The notes below the pieces were generated by a model, which was not told the DNA's origin, did not search any database, and worked only from the letters and a program-made list of their open reading frames with translations. A stretch of DNA of 64,000 nucleotides, taken from the NCBI RefSeq assembly GCF_900101705.1, contig NZ_FNAC01000015.1, positions 1 through 64,000 on the forward strand. Reading direction: 5' to 3'. Made by a program: the position numbers and the translations under genes. Within the stretch, counting starts at the first letter, position 1. Every line of letters starts with the position of its first letter. The stretch comes from Algoriphagus faecimaris (GTDB lineage: Bacteria > Bacteroidota > Bacteroidia > Cytophagales > Cyclobacteriaceae). Shown piece after piece: positions 33,971-42,761 of the stretch.

Positions 33971-36861
33971 TTCTTAAGATAGATTACCTCTCGAATCTTT
34001 TTTAACAATTCGGCTGCATCAATCGGTTTGGCTACAAAGCCATCAAAGCCACAGGCTTCGATTTGTTCCATAATCTCCAGTTTGGCTGCGGCAGTAAGCG
34101 CCAATACTGGTATGGATGAAAACTCTTTAATCGCTTTGGTGGCTTCAAAACCATCCATGACAGGCATTTGAATGTCCATCAAAACACAGTCGTAGTTTCC
34201 ATTTTTCATGGCATCGACAGCTTCCTGACCGTTCTTTACTCGTTCAAAAGTATAACCCCATTTCTTGATGATTTTACCCAAAACCAACGCATTCACATCA
34301 TTATCCTCGGCCATCAGCAGGTGTAGAGAAGAAAAATCCATCGACTGAAAAGAATTATTGGACGAACTTTCACCCGAGGCTGTTTTTACTACATCAAAAT
34401 TTAAATCAAAATAGAAAGTACTTCCTACTCCCTCTGCTGACTGTAGACCTATAGATCCCCCCATGAGGTTGAGTAGCTTGCGTGTGATAGATAGGCCTAA
34501 ACCTGTTCCTCCATATTTTGCACTAAAGGTAGGCTTCACCTGATCAAAATCATTAAAAATTCGCTCTTGATGCTCAGGTGCTATTCCTATCCCTGTGTCC
34601 CTTACTTCAAAATAGACATTAACTTTTTCACCTTCTTTTTCTTCAATTTTCACACTGACATCGACATCGCCTTCTTTTGTGAACTTCAGTGCATTAGTGA
34701 TCAGATTGTTCAATACTTGAGAAAGCCGTGTCTTATCCCCCTTCACTGTCACGTCAAGTCCAGGTGATAGGTGAAGCTCAAGTTTATTTTTACTGTCTTT
34801 AGCATGAAAAGAAAGGCCTTTGATCACTTGTTCTACCAATTCTTTCAAATTAAAAGGAGCGCTTTCTATCGTGAGTTTTCCTGCTTCGATTTTCTGGAAA
34901 TCCAGTAAGTCATTGATCATGATGATCAAATTATCTACAGCAAAATTGATCGTATTCAAAGCGCCAAGCTGTTGATCAGTAGGCTTTTCTTGTCGCAAGG
35001 AATAGACAGAACCCGATATCGCATTGAGAGGCGTTCGGAGCTCATGACTAATCATGGACAGGAAATCAGACTTAATCTGACTTGCTTTTTCAGCTGTTTT
35101 ACGAGCTTCATCAAGTTTGGATTCAAACTCTTTCTGATGGCTGATGTCCGTGAGGTAACCGTACCAGACCATGTCTCCATTTTCTAAGCTTTGTGGACGG
35201 GCAGCACCCAATATCCACCGATATCCGCTAGGGTCAGCTCCATTTTTCACTCTAAACTGACATTGCCAAGGTTCCAGTTTTTTGGCAGAAGCCACAGAAC
35301 TCATGATCAATTGGGGCAAATCCAAAGGGTGAACCTTGGAAATGGCTATGGAAATATCTGAAAACTGAGCCAGCTCTTCTTCTTTAAGGCCAAGAACTGA
35401 TCCAATACCTTTAGAAAGGAATGAAAAATTCATTTTACCCTGCTCATCCAATACCAATTGGTAAAGGCCTCCGGGAACCTGCTCTGTAAGATTCATCAAA
35501 AAATTACTGTTCTCTTCTAATGACTTCTCCAGAGAAACTTTCTCAGAAATATTTCTAAATGATAAAAATATAAAAGTCCCCTCTTCATCGATGTATCGAT
35601 TAGCAGAAACTTCTATCGTATGTACACGGCCCAAATCATTGTGAACTTCGCTCAAAAAGTGCGTCGTATTTGATTCTTCAAGGGTAGACTGAATCCAGGA
35701 TTTCCATTCCTGATTAGAGCTTAGAAAAGACTCCAAATCTTTTAAATGGGTAATCTTTTGGTTAGAAGGCAAGTCAAAAAGCCTCCTAGCTTCTTGATTA
35801 CAAAGATAGATTTCACCGTCACCTCGGGAAATAATAACCGGCTCAGGAGCATTTAAAATCAGGTTTTCATGAAGCCTACCCTTAGACTCCAAAGCTTTGA
35901 GGGGTCTTTCGTCCCAGAGTATTCCTACCCAGATGGAAAGTTCATCTAAGTCTAATTTAAGTTTTTCACCCGAAACTTTAAGTTCCTCTCCATTCAAATA
36001 GATGCCCTCAGCAGAAATCTTATTTTCTAGAATTGCATTTTTTATTTGAATTGAAATTTCGCTTTGGTCAAGACCATTAAAGAAATTTCCCTCTTCAGTG
36101 TCCCAAATTAGCCGATCAGTTTTTTCGTCAAATTCCCAGGAGATTCCATTTCCGAGTGAAGAAAAGCTTTTTAGTGCCTTTTCACGTCCTTTGCGTACAA
36201 GTTCTGAATTTGCACGATCAGACACATCTCTACCCAGTATAAAAAATCGATCTTCGGTAAATTGCACCGAGCAGTCTAAGTGTTTGAATTGACCATCTTT
36301 AGCTTTGAATCGAAACCTTACAAATGAAAGATTACCTTCTCCCCCTTTTGATTTCCAAATCGGTTTAAGGATATTCAAATCCTCCTCGTGTATAAAGCTA
36401 CAAAGTGATGTGTTCTGAAGAAAGCTAGACTCATATCCCAAAATAGGCAAGGAAGCATGATTCACATAGGTCAGAAAATCATGCTGTCCTACCGCAATCA
36501 GATCAAGTGAAGATTTAAAAAAGTGTTGAACATCTTTTTTGGGAGGCAACCCATTCATTCGAATTTCTTTCCCCTTGTAAAAAAGGTAATAACTCCCCGA
36601 ATGGTCTGAAGGCAACTCCAATTTGAACCCAAATTCCCTCCCCTCATAATTCAGTATCAATTCCTCTTTGAAAATATAAGCATTGATATCCAAGCCTAAA
36701 CCGACAAGCGTTCTTTCTTTGAGGTTTTGTCCTATCTTTTCCTCAAAGGTTTCATTACCATAAAAAATGCTGTACGGAAAAGTATCATCCGCAAGAAAAA
36801 CCATTTCCGATGACTCGTAAATGATCTTTTTAAAAGTACTATTGATACCCCTATCTTGCAT
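33958..36861 (-). CDS. Hybrid sensor histidine kinase/response regulator with PAS domains
   Basis: A 967-residue soluble hybrid kinase with no membrane segment. Three PAS-like domains lie at about 110-215, 328-440 and 455-580 (the last with a PAC-like 'YRWILGAARPQ'), then HisKA with 'SMISHELRTPLNAI' (His606), HATPase ('NLITNALKFT' N-box, 'DTGIGIAPEHQERIF' and 'GGTGLGLSITRKLL' G-boxes) and a C-terminal receiver (about 845-960) with the phosphoacceptor in 'CVLMDIQMPVMDG' (about 898). The N-terminal 100 residues match nothing I recognise. It is a likely source of phosphate for an Hpt protein; the REC-Hpt gene at 6666 is the only free Hpt seen here. Confidence 0.94.
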   Translation of the reverse strand: MQDRGINSTFKKIIYESSEMVFLADDTFPYSIFYGNETFEEKIGQNLKERTLVGLGLDINAYIFKEELILNYEGREFGFKLELPSDHSGSYYLFYKGKEIRMNGLPPKKDVQHFFKSSLDLIAVGQHDFLTYVNHASLPILGYESSFLQNTSLCSFIHEEDLNILKPIWKSKGGEGNLSFVRFRFKAKDGQFKHLDCSVQFTEDRFFILGRDVSDRANSELVRKGREKALKSFSSLGNGISWEFDEKTDRLIWDTEEGNFFNGLDQSEISIQIKNAILENKISAEGIYLNGEELKVSGEKLKLDLDELSIWVGILWDERPLKALESKGRLHENLILNAPEPVIISRGDGEIYLCNQEARRLFDLPSNQKITHLKDLESFLSSNQEWKSWIQSTLEESNTTHFLSEVHNDLGRVHTIEVSANRYIDEEGTFIFLSFRNISEKVSLEKSLEENSNFLMNLTEQVPGGLYQLVLDEQGKMNFSFLSKGIGSVLGLKEEELAQFSDISIAISKVHPLDLPQLIMSSVASAKKLEPWQCQFRVKNGADPSGYRWILGAARPQSLENGDMVWYGYLTDISHQKEFESKLDEARKTAEKASQIKSDFLSMISHELRTPLNAISGSVYSLRQEKPTDQQLGALNTINFAVDNLIIMINDLLDFQKIEAGKLTIESAPFNLKELVEQVIKGLSFHAKDSKNKLELHLSPGLDVTVKGDKTRLSQVLNNLITNALKFTKEGDVDVSVKIEEKEGEKVNVYFEVRDTGIGIAPEHQERIFNDFDQVKPTFSAKYGGTGLGLSITRKLLNLMGGSIGLQSAEGVGSTFYFDLNFDVVKTASGESSSNNSFQSMDFSSLHLLMAEDNDVNALVLGKIIKKWGYTFERVKNGQEAVDAMKNGNYDCVLMDIQMPVMDGFEATKAIKEFSSIPVLALTAAAKLEIMEQIEACGFDGFVAKPIDAAELLKKIREVIYLKNQSA

Positions 36862-36897
36862 TAAATGATGATTGCGTTTCTAGTTTTGGATGATAAA

Positions 36898-36923
36898 ATA
36901 AAAGGAATACTCAGTCCTTTTAT
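36898..36923 (-). terminator. Hairpin, possible terminator
   Basis: A perfect 9-bp AT-rich stem (36898-36906 with 36915-36923) with T-rich sequence on both sides, lying between the DUF2490 gene end and the hybrid kinase start. It could end transcripts coming from the DUF2490 gene, though it is 170 bp from that stop codon. Confidence 0.4.
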
Positions 36924-37096
36924 TTATTTTCGTAAACATACAGCAATTTGTATTTCATAACAAGTTTTTTACTTTTCAAATAATTAAAAATGCATAAAAA
37001 AATCAAAAAACTTTCAATTTTACGTCCCTCGCGTACCCAAAGAGGCTTTCACTTACCCATTTTCAATCAAAGAAAACTTTCTGAGCACTATCTAGC

Positions 37097-37777
37097 CTAA
37101 AAATTATAAAAATAGCTGATCTTAGGCCATAGTCTTGTCCTAAAATTATTGTTGAAAAAACCGTCTGTCCGGTAATCAATGGCATATTCTAATTTTTGAT
37201 TCTTTGCATAGAGTTTACCATAGGATAAAACCAATCGATTTTCGAGATTGAACTCTCCTCCCTGAAGACTGAAAATAGGTTCATTTGAGATCAGCAAATA
37301 CCCCTCTCCCGGGTCCAAAGTGGAACCGTTGAGCGGAAATTCTGAGGCCAGGCGATACCTAAACCTTACCTCGACTGACTCACCTCTGGTAAAAGTCTGG
37401 TCAGTTCTCATACGGTGAGCTATACGAAGTCCGCGCAGCCGATTTAAAAATGCGAACTGCTGTACCAGCCGATTCCCGTTCGCACCATCTTGAATTCTAT
37501 GAAACACCCCCAACGCCATACTTTGGGTGGCATTGAGTTTCCAATCGTGAAACAACATAAAATCAGTTCTGTAATGATCAAACTGAGGGCGTTCTGTGAG
37601 TCTATTGTCAAAAATCACGTGCTGATTTTCCACTTTAAAATTGAGTTTATTGGAATTTGGGAGGCTTTTGGTAAAAGACACCTCCGGGAAAAATCCTGTA
37701 AAAAAGGTGTTTTTATCCTGTGCAAACCCTTCAAAACAAAACAGAAAAAGCAAAAAACTTATAATTCTTCTTTTCAT
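37097..37777 (-). CDS. DUF2490 family exported protein
   Basis: A 226-residue exported protein (signal peptide ending 'CFEGFAQ') of the DUF2490 group, predicted outer-membrane beta-barrels of unknown function. Typical features are 'KLNFKVENQHVIFD', 'HYRTDFMLFHDWKLNATQSMALGV' region strands and the final 'WPKISYFYNF' closing in Phe. Its start codon is the first base triplet of a tandem mosaic repeat array (37775-38219): the ATG and the 12 bases before it are repeated in each array unit, so the gene's 5' leader is a repeat block. Expression could therefore depend on the array. Confidence 0.82.
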   Translation of the reverse strand: MKRRIISFLLFLFCFEGFAQDKNTFFTGFFPEVSFTKSLPNSNKLNFKVENQHVIFDNRLTERPQFDHYRTDFMLFHDWKLNATQSMALGVFHRIQDGANGNRLVQQFAFLNRLRGLRIAHRMRTDQTFTRGESVEVRFRYRLASEFPLNGSTLDPGEGYLLISNEPIFSLQGGEFNLENRLVLSYGKLYAKNQKLEYAIDYRTDGFFNNNFRTRLWPKISYFYNF

Positions 37778-38219
37778 GTGTTTATAATTTGATTTTTAAT
37801 GGCCACATGGAATCTTCGCAAGCATTATAATCATACCAGTGTGTGACGGCTACGTCATGCTCGATTTCATGTGTCTATAATTGTCTTTTAGCGGTCATAA
37901 CTTGTCCCGAGTATCGGGATAGCCTGTCCCGAACTTGATTCGGGAGAATCTCGTAATTATAATCATCCCGGTGTGTGACGGGTACGTCATGCTCGATTTC
38001 ATGTGTTTATAATTTGATTTTTAATGGCCACTACCTGTCCCGAAAATCGGGATGGAATCTCGCACATTTTACATTCATGCTTCTGTGTGTCGTTTGCGTC
38101 GTGCTCGATTTCATGTGTTTATAATTTGATTTTTAATGGCCACAAGGAATCTTCGCAAGCATTCCCCAATCCATCGGGGCATACCACTGTGTGTCGCTTT
38201 GGGTCATGCTCGATTTCAT
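37775..38219. repeat. Tandem mosaic repeat array, four units with embedded hairpins
   Basis: Fills the whole gap between the DUF2490 gene and the PepSY-like gene. Four head-to-tail units occur at 37775-37867, 37868-37999, 38000-38111 and 38112-38216 (93, 132, 112 and 105 bp). Each begins with a 32-bp block (identical in units 1, 3 and 4; diverged in unit 2) that starts CATGTGTTTATAATTTGA and ends with a block containing GTGTGT and GTCATGCTCGATTT. Between them units differ by optional short hairpins: TGTCCCGA..TCGGGA types in units 2 (two hairpins) and 3, and CCCC..GGGG in unit 4. A fifth copy lies at about 49829-49950. This is REP/BIME-like. No gene in the array is supported. Confidence 0.85.
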
Positions 38220-38794
38220 CAAAAAATCAAATTATCAGTAATTCGTATTTCTATTTTCCGCTTAGAAATAAATCTCCCCTCCTGATCAAAAGTACCTTCC
38301 CATATTTCCTCACTTCCATCATTTGGTTTTGCTCTGTATTCAATTTCATACCTTGTAGTAATCCCCTCCTTCTCAGATTCATCAAAAAAATCCTCTAAAT
38401 CATCTGGATCACCGGTATACTGGATTTGGATTTTTTCAATTTTAAAAGACTGGTAATTTCCTTTAAAATAAGCCTGAAGATTCTTATTCACATGCTCAGA
38501 AAGTTCTGACTCGTCCATCTCTATTTCCACATCCTCAATCATTCCCAAAGAATCAAACTCTACGCTGTAAAACCTCTTCTTTAAGTAGAATTTTGCCTCA
38601 TATGAAAATCCAGTTTCGAAAAACTCCTTATACCATTTTGGCTTTTTTATAGTCTCAAAGGCATCCTCTAACCAAATCACCGCTTCCTCGGGCACATCTC
38701 TTTGATTCACCCTTATTTCCCGCTCGATTTTCACCTGAGCATGAGCTTGAACGATTATTATAAAACTGAATAGGGTAATGTAGAAACATCTCAT
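38219..38794 (-). CDS. Exported PepSY-like hypothetical protein
   Basis: A protein of about 191 residues. The ATG at 38794 gives a signal peptide ending 'VQAHAQ'; the in-frame ATG at 38842 would add 16 residues that spoil it. The mature part has two similar halves of about 75 residues: 'VPEEAVIWLEDAFE..KWYKEF..GFSYEAKF' with 'YSVEFDSLGMIEDVEIE', and 'LSEHVNKNLQAYF' with 'TRYEIEYRAK' and 'WEGTFDQEGRFISKRKIEI'. This helix-plus-strands pattern with 'F..G......' ending resembles PepSY-like domains (PF11396). It may bind or inhibit a partner in the periplasm; no target is evident. The stop codon abuts the tandem repeat array. Confidence 0.72.
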   Translation of the reverse strand: MRCFYITLFSFIIIVQAHAQVKIEREIRVNQRDVPEEAVIWLEDAFETIKKPKWYKEFFETGFSYEAKFYLKKRFYSVEFDSLGMIEDVEIEMDESELSEHVNKNLQAYFKGNYQSFKIEKIQIQYTGDPDDLEDFFDESEKEGITTRYEIEYRAKPNDGSEEIWEGTFDQEGRFISKRKIEIRITDNLIF

Positions 38795-38895
38795 CTTTAG
38801 TATCAATCTCAGACTGTTATAATTCTTGTGGCAAATAAACATGATTCCACCTTTTCATATGGTTTCGATATATCAATAGTTTTAAAGCTAAAACG

Positions 38896-38927
38896 AAAAA
38901 AAACCGCAGCCGGTTTGGCTGCGGTTT
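38896..38927 (-). terminator. Rho-independent terminator of aconitase gene
   Basis: On the minus strand an 11-bp GC-rich stem (38927-38917 with 38911-38901) with a 5-nt loop is followed by a T8 run. It lies 22 bp after the aconitase stop. Confidence 0.9.
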
Positions 38928-38948
38928 ATATTTACTAGACAAAGGAAA

Positions 38949-41210
38949 TTAAACTCCTGCTTTGATCAAATTCAACGCAGAACCAGCTTTAAACCATTCA
39001 ATTTGTCCCTGATTGTAGGTGTGATTCACCTCAATCGTATCCGTACTACCATCTGCATGATGTAGAACTACTTGCAGCGGCTTTCCCGGTGCGAAGGACT
39101 CTAGTCCTATAATATCAATGACATCATCCTCTAAGACCTTATCATAGTCGGCAGGATTAGCAAAGGTCAGACCCAGCATGCCTTGCTTTTTTAAATTGGT
39201 CTCATGGATTCTAGCAAAGGATTTTACCAAAATCGCGCGAACGCCCAGGAATCTTGGTTCCATGGCTGCATGCTCACGAGATGACCCTTCTCCATAGTTT
39301 TCATCACCAACCACTACAGTACCTATTCCCATCTGCTTGTAATGTCGCTGAGTAGCGGGAACTTCTCCGTACTCACCTGTAAGTTGGTTTTTAACTTTGT
39401 TGGTCTCATCGTTAAAGGCATTGACCGCACCTATGAGCATATTATTGGAGATATTATCCAAATGCCCACGGAAACGAAGCCAAGGTCCTGCCATAGAAAT
39501 ATGGTCAGTAGTACATTTTCCTTTCGCTTTAATCAATAACTTTAGGCCTTTGAGGTCGGTACCCTCCCAAGCAGGGAAAGATTCCAAAAGCTGCAAACGC
39601 TCAGAATCTGTATCCACGATCACATCGACTGTAGAGCCATCCTCTGCGGGTGCCTGATAGCCGGCATCCTCTACAGCAAATCCTTTGGTAGGTAATTCGA
39701 GACCTTGAGGCTCATCTAACTTTACTGCCTGACCCTCCTCGTTTAGAAGGGTATCTGTAAGCGGGTTGAATGTCAGATCGCCAGCAATCGCCAAAGCAGT
39801 TACAATCTCGGGAGAAGCTACAAAAGCATGAGTATTTGGATTTCCATCAGCCCTTTTAGCAAAGTTTCTATTGAAAGATGTAATGATGGAATTTTTCTCT
39901 TGCTTATCGGCTCCATGACGGGCCCATTGACCGATACAAGGTCCACAAGCATTAGCAAGGACAACCCCTCCCATTTTTCCGAATGTGTCTAGGAATCCAT
40001 CTCTATCCACCGTGTAGCGCACTTGCTCCGAACCCGGTGTAATGGTGTATTCTGATTTTGCTGTCAATTTCTTATCTACTGCTTGCTGAGCTAATGAAGC
40101 TGCTCTTGAGATATCCTCATAAGAAGAGTTGGTACATGAGCCGATCAATCCTACCTCAAGCTTTGCAGGCCATCCATTTTCTTTCACGGCAGCTGCAAAT
40201 TTCGAAATTGGCCAAGCCAAATCCGGAGTAAATGGACCATTTACATGAGGCTCAAGCTCAGAGAGGTTGATTTCAATCACTTGATCAAAATAGCTTTCAG
40301 GATTAGCATAAACCTCATCGTCTCCAGTCAAATGCGCTGCAATGCCATTAGCTAAGGCTGCAATGTCAGCTCTTCCTGTGCCTTCTAAGTATGCCGCAGA
40401 CTTCTCGTCATATCCAAAAATTGAAGTGGTAGCACCTATTTCAGCTCCCATATTACAAATGGTTCCTTTTCCGGTTGCTGAAAGAGATCTTGCCCCTTCA
40501 CCAAAATATTCGACTACTGCACCTGTACCACCCTTCACGGTGAGTATACCTGCAACTTTCAAAATCACATCTTTGGCTGCCGTCCAGCCTGACATTTTAC
40601 CAGTAAGCTTCACACCGATGAGTTTTGGGAACTTCAGCTCCCAAGGTAAACCTGCCATCACATCACAGGCATCTGCTCCACCTACTCCGATCGCGATCAT
40701 TCCAAGACCACCGGCATTCGGTGTATGAGAATCAGTACCTATCATCATTCCTCCAGGAAAGGCGTAGTTTTCTAATACTACTTGGTGAATAATACCTGCC
40801 CCCGGCTTCCAAAATCCAATCCCGTATTTATTAGAAACTGAAGCCAAAAAGTCATATACTTCTCTATTCTTGTCTTTTGCTTTGGTAAGATCCTTCACCG
40901 CACCCACCTCAGCTTGAATCAAGTGATCGCAGTGCACCGTAGAGGGAACCGCCACTTGATCTCTGCCTGCCTGCATAAACTGTAAAAGAGCCATCTGAGC
41001 AGTAGCATCTTGCATAGCCACTCGATCAGGCTTGAAATCCACATAGGATTTTCCTCTTTCAAAAGCTTCAGAAGCTGCTCCTTCGGAAAGGTGGGAATAA
41101 AGGATTTTCTCTGTCAAGGTCAAAGGTCTACCCACTGCCTTGCGGGCAGCGGCGATTCGCTCAGGAAAGCGGGCATATACCGCCTTGATCATTTCTATAT
41201 CAAAAGCCAT
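38949..41210 (-). CDS. acnA: Aconitate hydratase, mitochondrial type
   Basis: Isomerises citrate to isocitrate in the TCA cycle using a [4Fe-4S] cluster. The 753 residues match the mitochondrial-type aconitase used by Bacteroidota. Cluster ligands are visible as Cys in '[12 protein letters not shown]' (about 355) and Cys-x-x-Cys in '[10 protein letters not shown]' (about 420). Active-site stretches are '[14 protein letters not shown]' (about 158-171), '[11 protein letters not shown]' and the swivelling-domain motif '[19 protein letters not shown]'. It stands alone with its own promoter and terminator. The symbol is by function; the sequence is not closest to E. coli AcnA. Confidence 0.95.
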   Translation of the reverse strand: MAFDIEMIKAVYARFPERIAAARKAVGRPLTLTEKILYSHLSEGAASEAFERGKSYVDFKPDRVAMQDATAQMALLQFMQAGRDQVAVPSTVHCDHLIQAEVGAVKDLTKAKDKNREVYDFLASVSNKYGIGFWKPGAGIIHQVVLENYAFPGGMMIGTDSHTPNAGGLGMIAIGVGGADACDVMAGLPWELKFPKLIGVKLTGKMSGWTAAKDVILKVAGILTVKGGTGAVVEYFGEGARSLSATGKGTICNMGAEIGATTSIFGYDEKSAAYLEGTGRADIAALANGIAAHLTGDDEVYANPESYFDQVIEINLSELEPHVNGPFTPDLAWPISKFAAAVKENGWPAKLEVGLIGSCTNSSYEDISRAASLAQQAVDKKLTAKSEYTITPGSEQVRYTVDRDGFLDTFGKMGGVVLANACGPCIGQWARHGADKQEKNSIITSFNRNFAKRADGNPNTHAFVASPEIVTALAIAGDLTFNPLTDTLLNEEGQAVKLDEPQGLELPTKGFAVEDAGYQAPAEDGSTVDVIVDTDSERLQLLESFPAWEGTDLKGLKLLIKAKGKCTTDHISMAGPWLRFRGHLDNISNNMLIGAVNAFNDETNKVKNQLTGEYGEVPATQRHYKQMGIGTVVVGDENYGEGSSREHAAMEPRFLGVRAILVKSFARIHETNLKKQGMLGLTFANPADYDKVLEDDVIDIIGLESFAPGKPLQVVLHHADGSTDTIEVNHTYNQGQIEWFKAGSALNLIKAGV

Positions 41211-41251
41211 TTTATTGGATTTAGGTGAGTAAAAGATTCAAAATTTTGGTG

Positions 41252-41259
41252 CAAATATA
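41252..41259 (-). promoter_or_regulatory. -7 box of aconitase promoter (TATATTTG)
   Basis: A perfect minus-strand match to TAnnTTTG, 42 bp before the aconitase start codon. TTTG sequences occur further upstream but not at the ideal 19-21 bp distance. Confidence 0.5.
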
Positions 41260-41350
41260 GAAATTTAGTCCCAAAATCAGTAACCAAACAACCTATCAAA
41301 AAGAGACTTTATCCTAATTTAAAACCGTTTTAGCTATTCGAATGAAAGAG

Positions 41351-42658
41351 CTAGAAAAATAAATATACATATAGCATCAAGTAGCTAAATCCAGCAAGAA
41401 AAAGCCAAAACCCATATTTAAGCAATTGCTTGGCACTTATACCTGTGATAGCCAGAAGTGGCAAAGCCCAAAACGGTTGTAAAAGATTAGAAATCTGATC
41501 TCCTAAAGAAAAAACCATGACGGTCTTTGATGAAGACAAACCCATTGCATCACTGATTTCCATGAGAATTGGCCCCTGAACTGCCCATTGACCTCCACCA
41601 GAGGGAACCATAAAATTGACCACCGCCGAGGAAACCAAAGCAAAAACAGGAAAAACAGAAGACGAGGAGTTATCCATGAAATAACCTACTGTGGACTCTA
41701 AAACTCCAGAGTGAGTTACCATCCCCAAAATCCCTGCATAAAAAGGAAACTGAATAAAGATATCTGAAGAACTTTTTAAGCCCTCAGAAACTGCCTCAGT
41801 AAACTCATTAACTCCACGATAAGCGAGCAGCGTCGATGCGAAAAGTAAAAAGTTAACCATGTTTAAATTCAAAAAGCCCAGATTAAATACTGACTGATAA
41901 AAAAGCTGATTAATCACTACAAGGATCATTATTCCACCTAGCAGGAATCCAGTATATTCTTTTGAATTCCCATCTATTGGACGTAGCGGCTGCGAATAAA
42001 CAGGAGGGTCGTTTTTGTGCTTTTTTTGGGCTAAAATCCCGAGAACTAGTAAAAAAACCAATATGAGTCCACCACTTCCCCAAATATTGAAGCTGGAAAA
42101 AATCGTATCAGAAACGGATATCACCCCTATTTTTGATTGAAGAAAATGACCTTCTTCTGCCACCTTCAGCGGTGCCGAGGCAGATAATCCTCCATGCCAG
42201 ACAGCCATCCCAAGATAGCCCGCCACGGCCAATAAAACGGGATCACTTCTCACGCCTTTCTCCTCCATGGCCAGAAAAACAAACCTCGCCAACAAAGCCC
42301 CGATAATCAATCCAAAACCCCAGTTCAAAAGACCTGCAAGCATCGTAATCCCGGCTGTCAAAAACACTGCTTGAGAGGCATTTTTTGGTGTTTTTGCAAT
42401 CCTTTTCAAAACTGAATGTATCGGCTTATAAATGGCCAAAGCATAGCCAAAGACCAGGATGATCATCATCTGAAGGGTAAAGTCCAAAAGTCCAAAAAAA
42501 CCCTGCTGCCAAAAACCCAATGTTTGCTGTATGCTCTCTTTGAGACTATTCCCCTTATCCTCTACTATGAGAACTGAAAAGACCAAGCAAAGCACAGTCA
42601 GGAACAAAACCAGACTGAATGGTGAAATGACGAATCCTGTTTTTCTTTTTAACTTCAA
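41351..42658 (-). CDS. Short-chain fatty acid transporter, AtoE family
   Basis: A 435-residue inner-membrane protein with about twelve hydrophobic segments, matching the SCFA_trans family (AtoE, PF02667). Readable family stretches are 'GITMLAGLLNWGFGLIIGALLAR' (about 104-126), 'AVWHGGLSASAPL' (about 158) and 'VNFMVPSGGGQWAVQGPI' (about 350-367). AtoE carries short-chain fatty acids such as acetoacetate or butyrate; a thiolase gene at 59886 could act on the same substrates after activation, but it is 17 kb away. It is divergent from the 7TM histidine kinase gene with a 103-bp shared gap. Confidence 0.88.
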   Translation of the reverse strand: MKLKRKTGFVISPFSLVLFLTVLCLVFSVLIVEDKGNSLKESIQQTLGFWQQGFFGLLDFTLQMMIILVFGYALAIYKPIHSVLKRIAKTPKNASQAVFLTAGITMLAGLLNWGFGLIIGALLARFVFLAMEEKGVRSDPVLLAVAGYLGMAVWHGGLSASAPLKVAEEGHFLQSKIGVISVSDTIFSSFNIWGSGGLILVFLLVLGILAQKKHKNDPPVYSQPLRPIDGNSKEYTGFLLGGIMILVVINQLFYQSVFNLGFLNLNMVNFLLFASTLLAYRGVNEFTEAVSEGLKSSSDIFIQFPFYAGILGMVTHSGVLESTVGYFMDNSSSSVFPVFALVSSAVVNFMVPSGGGQWAVQGPILMEISDAMGLSSSKTVMVFSLGDQISNLLQPFWALPLLAITGISAKQLLKYGFWLFLAGFSYLMLYVYLFF

Positions 42659-42761
42659 ATTTACCTAAACAATTGTTTGATTTTTGAGTAGAATTATTAA
42701 ATTCGAAGTAGATAAAATCCCCTGATCTTTACAAATATTTATTTGCTCGAAAATCCAGTGT

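Noticed and set aside
37775..38219. CRISPR array or integron attC array
   Set aside because: The 32-bp block does recur, but the intervals between copies are homologous to each other and vary from 61 to 100 bp, so they are not unique spacers. No integron integrase or attC core (GTTRRRY) pattern was found.
38024..38398. 124-codon plus-strand ORF across the repeat array
   Set aside because: It is a translation of the repeat blocks and then of the antisense of the PepSY-like gene, with Cys/Ser-rich composition and no family resemblance.
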